Below, one piece after another: positions 60,850-64,000 of a stretch of DNA of 64,000 nucleotides. A program made the position numbers and the translations under genes. Source of the DNA: Terriglobia bacterium (GTDB lineage: Bacteria; Acidobacteriota; Terriglobia; Acidiferrales; UBA7541); the NCBI GenBank assembly GCA_020072785.1, contig JAIQGG010000002.1, positions 248,001 to 312,000 on the forward strand, written 5' to 3'. A model generated the notes under the pieces. It searched no databases and was not told where the DNA came from. It saw nothing but the letters and a program-made list of their open reading frames with translations. Each line of letters opens with the position of its first letter. Within the stretch, counting starts at the first letter, position 1.

Positions 60850-62088
60850 ATGCGCATCACCCTGGGCGTGACCGGCGGCGTGGCGGCCTACAAGGCCGCC
60901 GAACTGGCGCGCCGTCTGCAGCAGGAGGGCTTCTCCGTGCAGGTGGTGATGACCCGCAGCGCGCGGGAGTTCATCACCCCGCTGACCTTCGCCGCGCTCA
61001 CCGGACAGAAAGTAATCACCGAGCTGTTCGCCGCCGACTCCGGCGGCCCCCCCAATCTCGACAGCGCCATCGAACACATCGCCGTCGCGCAACGCACGGA
61101 CCTGCTGCTGGTGGCTCCAGCCACCGCGGAGACTCTTGCGAAATTCGCACGCGGCCTGGCTGACGATTTCCTTTCCACGCTGTACCTGGCGGCGACGGCG
61201 CCGGTCGTGGTGGCCCCGGCGATGAACGTGAACATGTGGCAGCACGCGGCCACGCAGGAAAATGTCGCGATGCTGCGGGCGCGGGGCGTGCGCATCGTGG
61301 AGCCCGGCGAAGGCTACCTGGCCTGCGGGATGACCGGAGCGGGGCGGCTGGCGGAAATCGACGAGATTCTGGCGGCGGTGCGCGAGGCGCTGCAGCTGAA
61401 GCATGATCTCCAGGGGGAGACCGTGCTGGTGACTGCCGGGCCGACCTGCGAAGACCTCGATCCGGTGCGCTATCTGACCAACCGCTCCTCGGGGAAAATG
61501 GGTTATGCGGTGGCCGAAGCGGCGGCGCGCCGCGGCGCCCGCGTGATTCTGGTGAGCGGGCCGGTGGCGCTGGCGGCTCCCGAGGGCATGGAGCGGGTGA
61601 GCGTGCGCACGGCGGAAGAGATGCACCGCGCGGTGCTGGAGAAATTCCCGTCGTGCACGGCGGCGGTTTTCGCGGCGGCCGTGGCGGATTACCGTCCGGC
61701 GGAGAAGCGGACGCAGAAGATGAAGCGCAACAAGGCGCCGCTCACGATTTCTCTCGAACCGACTCCGGACATCCTCGCGGACGTGGCGCGGCAGAAGGGC
61801 CAGCGGGTGCTGGTGGGCTTCGCGGCGGAGACCGAACACCTGGCGGAAAACGCGCGCAAGAAGCTGGCGGCCAAGAACGCCGACCTGATCGTGGCCAACG
61901 ACGTGAGCGCACCGGGCGCGGGCTTCGACCAGGACACCAACGTCGTGACGCTGTTCGCCCGCGACGAGCGCGAGAGCGCGCTGCCGCAGATGAGCAAATT
62001 CGAAGTCGCCCAGCGCATCCTCGACGAAGTGCTGCGGCTGCGCGCCACGCCGCGCCTGGCGCCGGTGGCTCGGCGCTCGCAGGCCTGA
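60850..62088 (+). CDS. coaBC: Bifunctional phosphopantothenoylcysteine decarboxylase/synthetase
   Basis: A 412-residue CoaBC of coenzyme A synthesis. The N-terminal flavoprotein decarboxylase has TGGVAAYKAAEL, PAMNVNMW and the CoaC active Cys in ACGMTGAGRLAE. The C-terminal CoaB has TAGPTCEDLDPVRYLTNRSS, SGKMGYAVA and AAVADYRP. Located 17 bases after rpoZ. Confidence 0.96.
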   Translation: MRITLGVTGGVAAYKAAELARRLQQEGFSVQVVMTRSAREFITPLTFAALTGQKVITELFAADSGGPPNLDSAIEHIAVAQRTDLLLVAPATAETLAKFARGLADDFLSTLYLAATAPVVVAPAMNVNMWQHAATQENVAMLRARGVRIVEPGEGYLACGMTGAGRLAEIDEILAAVREALQLKHDLQGETVLVTAGPTCEDLDPVRYLTNRSSGKMGYAVAEAAARRGARVILVSGPVALAAPEGMERVSVRTAEEMHRAVLEKFPSCTAAVFAAAVADYRPAEKRTQKMKRNKAPLTISLEPTPDILADVARQKGQRVLVGFAAETEHLAENARKKLAAKNADLIVANDVSAPGAGFDQDTNVVTLFARDERESALPQMSKFEVAQRILDEVLRLRATPRLAPVARRSQA

Positions 62089-62095
62089 AGCGATC

Positions 62096-63007
62096 ATGCC
62101 CGCCCGCCTCGACGAAGCACTCCGCGAAAAGCTGACCCAGCGCCTCCGCTACTACGAGGACATCGGAATCACTCTGTTCTATCGGGGCCGGGCTGCGGCG
62201 GCCGCCGCGGCCGAGCCGGAATTGCCGTCCATTGAGCTTTCCGTGGAAGCCCCCGTGGAAGAATCTGTCGCATACGAATCCCCATCCGCTGCTGTCCCGG
62301 AAAAGGAAGAGATCTTGGCGAAGCGCTCTGCCGCACCCGCAACATCCCATTCCAGCCCTGCCGTGCCGAAGGCCGCTGTGCTTTTCACTCCCCCGGCGCT
62401 CTCGCTCTTCGAATCCGCCGCGCGCGTGGCCGGCGATTCGCTGGTAAAAATCCGCGCGGAGATCGGCGAGGACTGTCAGCGCTGCAAGCTGTGCCGCCAG
62501 CGCAGCAAGATCGTCTTCGGCGACGGCAATCCGCGCGCCGAGCTGGTCTTTGTGGGCGAAGGGCCGGGGCACGACGAAGATGTGCAGGGACTGCCGTTCG
62601 TGGGCCGCGCCGGGAAGCTGCTGACGCAGATGATCGAGGCCATGGGCCTGGCGCGGCAGGACGTGTACATCTGCAACGTGGTGAAGTGCCGCCCGCCGGA
62701 GAATCGCCAGCCGGAAAAGGACGAAGTGGAGATTTGCTCGCCCTACCTGGTGCGGCAGATCGACGCGATCGCGCCGAAAGTGATCGTGGGCCTGGGAGCC
62801 ACGGCCTCGCGCACCCTGCTCAACACCGAGCGCGGAATCTCCCAGTACCGCGGAGAGTGGCAGGAGTTCCGCGGCAGGAAGTTCATGGCCACCTATCATC
62901 CCGCCTACCTGCTGCGCAACCCGGCCGCCAAGGCCGACGTCTGGAAAGACCTGCAGAAAGTCATGGCCGTGCTCGGCCTGGCTCCCAGGAAGGGCAAGCC
63001 GGCGTAG
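62096..63007 (+). CDS. Family 4 uracil-DNA glycosylase
   Basis: A 303-residue glycosylase. Cluster cysteines begin CQRCKLC (Cys127, 130, 133), followed by the uracil-site motif GEGPGHDED with PFVGRAG, and TYHPAYLLRNP as the second motif. The first ~110 residues are an extra low-complexity extension (Ala/Glu/Pro/Ser rich), absent from most family-4 enzymes. The gene is seven bases after coaBC. It removes uracil arising by cytosine deamination. Confidence 0.92.
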   Translation: MPARLDEALREKLTQRLRYYEDIGITLFYRGRAAAAAAAEPELPSIELSVEAPVEESVAYESPSAAVPEKEEILAKRSAAPATSHSSPAVPKAAVLFTPPALSLFESAARVAGDSLVKIRAEIGEDCQRCKLCRQRSKIVFGDGNPRAELVFVGEGPGHDEDVQGLPFVGRAGKLLTQMIEAMGLARQDVYICNVVKCRPPENRQPEKDEVEICSPYLVRQIDAIAPKVIVGLGATASRTLLNTERGISQYRGEWQEFRGRKFMATYHPAYLLRNPAAKADVWKDLQKVMAVLGLAPRKGKPA

Positions 63008-63095
63008 CCGGCATGGCAATTCTCCGTGGCCTGTCTGCCGCGCTGCTCCTGCGGGAGAAGCCGCCGCTGCCAATCCTGCTAAACTACAACGCGCA

Positions 63096-64000
63096 ATGAG
63101 CGAACTGTACTGCGATGTGGCGTTGCCGGTGCCGCTGGCCTCCCTCTTCACCTATGCCGTGCCGCGGGAGATGGCGGAGACCGTGCGCGTGGGTAGCCGG
63201 GTGCTGGTGCCCTTCCGGCGGCGCACCTTCGTGGGCGTGGTGGTGGCGCTGGGTACGCAGCCACCGGCCACGGCGCAGATGCGGCCCATCACCCAGCTGC
63301 TCGATCTCCTGCCGGCGCTGCCTCCCTCCCTGATGGAACTCGGCCAGTGGATCACCAGCTACTACCTCGCTCCCCCGGGCGAAGTCTTTCGCGCCATGCT
63401 CCCGCCGGTGACGGAACTGCGCTCGCGGCAGGAGCTGCGGCTCACGCGGGCGGGGCGCGCGGCAATTGCCGAAGGCCCAGAGGGCGGCCTCTCCGCGGAC
63501 GAACTGGACACGTTGCAGGAAGTGGAGCGCGGGGAGAAGCGCGCGGGATTTGCCGTGCTGCCGAAGCAGGAAGAGAAGAAAACGCTGGCCGCCCGGCTGC
63601 TGCGCCGCGGCCTGCTGCAATTGCAGGAAGGCCTGGTCGGGACGAAACGCCGGCTGCAGCGCGTGATCGCCTGGAAGAGCGGGGCAGCGGAGAGTCTGAC
63701 GCACCTGGCGGAAAAAGAGGAGCGCATCCGGCAGATACTGGAAGTGGAGCGCGGGCCGCTGCCGCTGCCGGTGCTGTTGCGCGTGGCGCACGTGACGCGC
63801 GCGGTGATCGAGCGCCTGGTGAAGCAGGGGTTGCTCGAGAGCTGGGAAGAGCCCATCGATCCGGGCGAAGATCCCTTCGATGCGGGCTTCACACCCCCGG
63901 CCCACGAGCTCAACGAAGGGCAGGCGGCGGCGGCCGCGGCGATTCGCGCGCGGCTGGATGCGGGGGAATTCGGCGTGAGCCTGCTCTTCGGCGTCACCGG
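63096..64000 (+). CDS. priA: Primosomal protein N' (PriA), 3' end outside window
   Basis: The visible 301 residues are the N-terminal 3'-end-binding domain (LYCDVALPVPLASLFTYAVP, VGSRVLVPFRRRTFVGVVV, ITSYYLAPPGEVFRAMLPP), a winged-helix linker and the start of the helicase. The window ends in LLFGVTG, the first half of Walker A (GVTGSGKT). PriA restarts stalled replication forks. Confidence 0.93.
   Translation, partial: MSELYCDVALPVPLASLFTYAVPREMAETVRVGSRVLVPFRRRTFVGVVVALGTQPPATAQMRPITQLLDLLPALPPSLMELGQWITSYYLAPPGEVFRAMLPPVTELRSRQELRLTRAGRAAIAEGPEGGLSADELDTLQEVERGEKRAGFAVLPKQEEKKTLAARLLRRGLLQLQEGLVGTKRRLQRVIAWKSGAAESLTHLAEKEERIRQILEVERGPLPLPVLLRVAHVTRAVIERLVKQGLLESWEEPIDPGEDPFDAGFTPPAHELNEGQAAAAAAIRARLDAGEFGVSLLFGVT

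Noticed and set aside
1-64000. Searched for CRISPR arrays, insertion sequences, integrases and attachment sites.
   Set aside because: No evenly spaced repeat-spacer pattern, no transposase or recombinase motifs, and no duplicated tRNA end beside tRNA-Gln were found.

Overview
The window reads as a stretch of chromosome from a GC-rich, Gram-negative member of the Acidobacteriota. This is inferred from gene content and protein style: a PEGA-domain secreted protein, paired ABC-2 exporters, hopanoid side-chain genes, a rhodanese with a CGCC loop, and a housekeeping run lptC/A-lptB-rpoN-rapZ-msbA-yicC-gmk-rpoZ-coaBC-udg-priA. I saw no phage, transposase, integrase or CRISPR array. One tRNA gene is present (tRNA-Gln, anticodon CTG).

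Layout. 1-9.2 kb: fumarase (cut by the window start), a zinc-ribbon TPR protein, a CLC chloride channel/antiporter with CBS domains, a radical SAM enzyme, and an ABC-2 exporter pair followed by a membrane-anchored repeat-type protein. 9.6-16.4 kb: a small membrane protein, an SDR, a SulP transporter, ispH, an arginase-fold protein with altered metal ligands and a metallo-beta-lactamase-fold hydrolase. 16.4-22.1 kb: a two-component locus (NtrC-type activator, hybrid histidine kinase, and a receiver-DHp protein lacking an ATPase domain) with an unusually signal-rich upstream region. 22.1-30.3 kb: a PEGA protein, a GNAT enzyme, two ABC-2 export systems and a small zinc ribbon on the minus strand, then a CRP/FNR regulator and an iron-centre repair protein joined by a well-placed operator.

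30.6-35.7 kb: an HlyD-like adaptor, a TPR lipoprotein-like secreted protein, an FtsX/MacB-type permease without its ATPase, and a TolC-type outer membrane channel. 35.7-45.4 kb: a PLP decarboxylase, then a hopanoid/lipid glycosylation island: hpnJ, two small EamA-type membrane proteins, two GT39/ArnT-like glycosyltransferases and two hpnI-like glycosyltransferase genes. Both hpnI-like genes are broken at or next to the same catalytic motif, one by a deletion and one by a 10-bp tandem duplication. 45.5-49.8 kb: tRNA-Gln, rhodanese, a lineage-specific protein, rodZ and an M20 peptidase. 50.3-64 kb: a GAF-GGDEF diguanylate cyclase and the envelope/housekeeping run that ends in priA (cut by the window end).

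Two families of short palindromic repeats are scattered in the window. One has a perfect 10-11 bp stem with an AA loop and a TAC tail. The other reads GTTGACCGC-N3-GCGGTCACAC; one copy of it lies in frame inside the lptC/lptA-like gene, where it contributes eight residues to the protein.
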